Shown here: piece by piece, positions 62,907 to 64,000 of the stretch
Layout of the letters: each line of letters opens with the position of its first letter
How positions within the stretch are numbered: the first letter of the stretch is position 1
Assembly: GCF_001280565.1 (NCBI RefSeq)
Contig: NZ_LGRO01000001.1
Location: forward strand, 2,852,001-2,916,000
Source of the DNA: Sulfobacillus thermosulfidooxidans
Lineage (GTDB): Bacteria > Bacillota > Sulfobacillia > Sulfobacillales > Sulfobacillaceae
Length of the DNA: 64,000 nt
Reading direction: 5' to 3'
Position numbers and translations under genes: made by a program
Notes under the pieces: generated by a model
What the model was told of the DNA's origin: nothing
The model's input: only the letters and a program-made list of their open reading frames with translations
Database searches by the model: none

Positions 62907-64000
62907 TTACGATTCTAAATCGAGATCCAATGCCGTTTCGGATTTTAACACAGGTGATGCGTTTAGGGATGGCCGGTTGAGGTAGACCAACGCTCCAAGA
63001 CCCATCAGCGCTAAAATTGTGAGAATGATAAAACTGGTAGGGGCGTGATGCACACCACCGACCATCGCCATCACTGGTGGGATAATAAATCCTCCTAGTG
63101 CACCGAGTCCGCCAATAATCCCGGCGGCTCCGCCCACGGCATGGGGAATTCGGAAGGGAACAATTTTGAAAACAGCTCCGTTTTGAATTCCCATCCCTAC
63201 AGCAATAATCAGAATGCTTATCATGGCATCCGTTACGGTTCCACTTTGTGTAACAAATGCGGCACCAAATGCGATAGCCAATAACGAGCCTGCAATAACG
63301 AACATGGGAGAGATTCGATCAGCTAACCAACCTCCTACGATTCGGATTAGGGATGTCGTTAAAGTAAACAGTAAAGTAAATAGCCCTGCTTTGACTAATG
63401 GAACATGAAATGTGCCGACCCAGAAGGATGGTAACCAGGCGACGAGAGCTAGAAATCCACCAAAACTAATGAAATAAAGATATGTGAGAGGCCATGTGGC
63501 TGCTGTGCGCAATGCTGTTAAGAAAGGACTGGTGGTTTTGTTGGGCTTAAGCAATGCGACAGAGGGAGATTCACGCGCGTAAATCCCTATGCCGATAACC
63601 ATCAATAGCGCCCAAAGACTATAGGCAGGAATCAGTCCAATATGGGCAAAAGCAAACGGCAATAACAGGGCAAAAATGCCGGGGGCGAGATTACCGAGGC
63701 CAGCATATAATGCGAGAGCTGTTCCTTGGCGAGTGTGTGGTGCCGCTTGTGATACTTGGGCAATACCTACGGGAAATGTGGCAATGCCAGCGCCGACAAG
63801 AAATCCTAAAATTAATAATAACGGAAACAGACCGTTCATATGATGTGGATAGTGTGTGGCCATGACCCAAACAATACCTAATAGTCCGAGAACTGCCGCT
63901 GTCAGCAATGTTAAGAAGGGGATTTTAAAGCCGCGACGATCAGCCCATGCTCCAAAAGGTAAACGAAGGAGAGAACCCGATAAATTCGCAACAGCCGCCA
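62907..64000 (-). CDS. narK: NarK-like nitrate/nitrite MFS transporter, 5'-partial
   Basis: The minus-strand frame is open to the window edge; codons beyond residue LTAAVLG upstream read ANLSGSLLRLPFGAWADRRG, the conserved MFS loop of NNP-family NarK proteins, so the start is outside. About 365 residues with ten or so membrane segments are visible; GIATFPVGIAQVSQAAPHTR and the second Gly-rich signature (AVGMGIQNGAVFKIVPF) fit nitrate/nitrite porters. Closeness to nirBD supports nitrite or nitrate uptake for assimilation. C-terminus is intact. Confidence 0.85.
   Translation of the reverse strand, partial: AAVANLSGSLLRLPFGAWADRRGFKIPFLTLLTAAVLGLLGIVWVMATHYPHHMNGLFPLLLILGFLVGAGIATFPVGIAQVSQAAPHTRQGTALALYAGLGNLAPGIFALLLPFAFAHIGLIPAYSLWALLMVIGIGIYARESPSVALLKPNKTTSPFLTALRTAATWPLTYLYFISFGGFLALVAWLPSFWVGTFHVPLVKAGLFTLLFTLTTSLIRIVGGWLADRISPMFVIAGSLLAIAFGAAFVTQSGTVTDAMISILIIAVGMGIQNGAVFKIVPFRIPHAVGGAAGIIGGLGALGGFIIPPVMAMVGGVHHAPTSFIILTILALMGLGALVYLNRPSLNASPVLKSETALDLDLES

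Noticed and set aside
1-64000. tRNA or rRNA genes
   Set aside because: No cloverleaf or conserved rRNA segments were noticed on either strand; a tRNAscan run would be decisive.

Overview
The window looks like chromosomal DNA of a thermo-acidophilic, sulfur-oxidising Firmicute of the Sulfobacillus type. The evidence is a sulfur oxygenase reductase gene, purine-rich ribosome binding sites, many GTG/TTG starts, a moderate base composition (GC-rich only at two insertion elements), and genes otherwise typical of chemolithotrophs: a group 1h-type [NiFe] hydrogenase, an assimilatory-type nitrite reductase and a lactate-oxidation operon. The species is inferred from gene content, not proven.

Layout. 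1-3.4 kb: a partial TPR-like protein, a PD-(D/E)XK-like protein and a slipin. 4-10 kb: an NCS1 permease with a Cys-rich tail, a DUF1445 (D-glutamate cyclase-like) protein and HyuA/HyuB, probably an operon for import and opening of a cyclic amide such as 5-oxoproline or a hydantoin. 10.4-14 kb: a second NCS1 permease with an isochorismatase-type amidohydrolase, divergent from a PucR regulator. 14.7-22 kb: a GAF-PucR regulator, an M20 peptidase, a DUF1028 protein and a peptide-type ABC importer whose ATPase genes are absent. 22.2-25.9 kb: small broken genes, an IS1634-type insertion sequence that splits a 151-codon gene, and a VOC-family protein. 26.2-29.1 kb: lutABC. 29.6-32.5 kb: an orphan Dam methylase and a globin-coupled GGDEF-EAL protein. 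32.8-34.3 kb: a CRISPR array of 23 identical repeats with no cas genes in the window. 34.6-35.5 kb: sulfur oxygenase reductase. 36.2-52.3 kb: a long, tightly packed hydrogenase operon (structural genes, a 37-aa membrane peptide, complete hypABCDEF, two SIS-domain proteins, a second HypC-like protein, NifU-like, DUF5947, DUF6084, two uncharacterised proteins, a maturation protease, DUF1641). 52.3-57.7 kb: an APC permease, a small lipoprotein and a MacAB-like efflux system. 58-64 kb: nirBD, a TrpD-like protein, an IS256-type transposase relic and a partial NarK-like nitrate/nitrite transporter.

Together the genes describe an organism that can draw electrons from sulfur, H2 and lactate, assimilate nitrite, and scavenge nitrogen from amides and peptides. 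The most notable region is the sulfur oxygenase reductase next to the 16-kb hydrogenase operon. That operon carries several conserved but functionally unassigned accessory proteins and a tiny gene too short for routine ORF calling.
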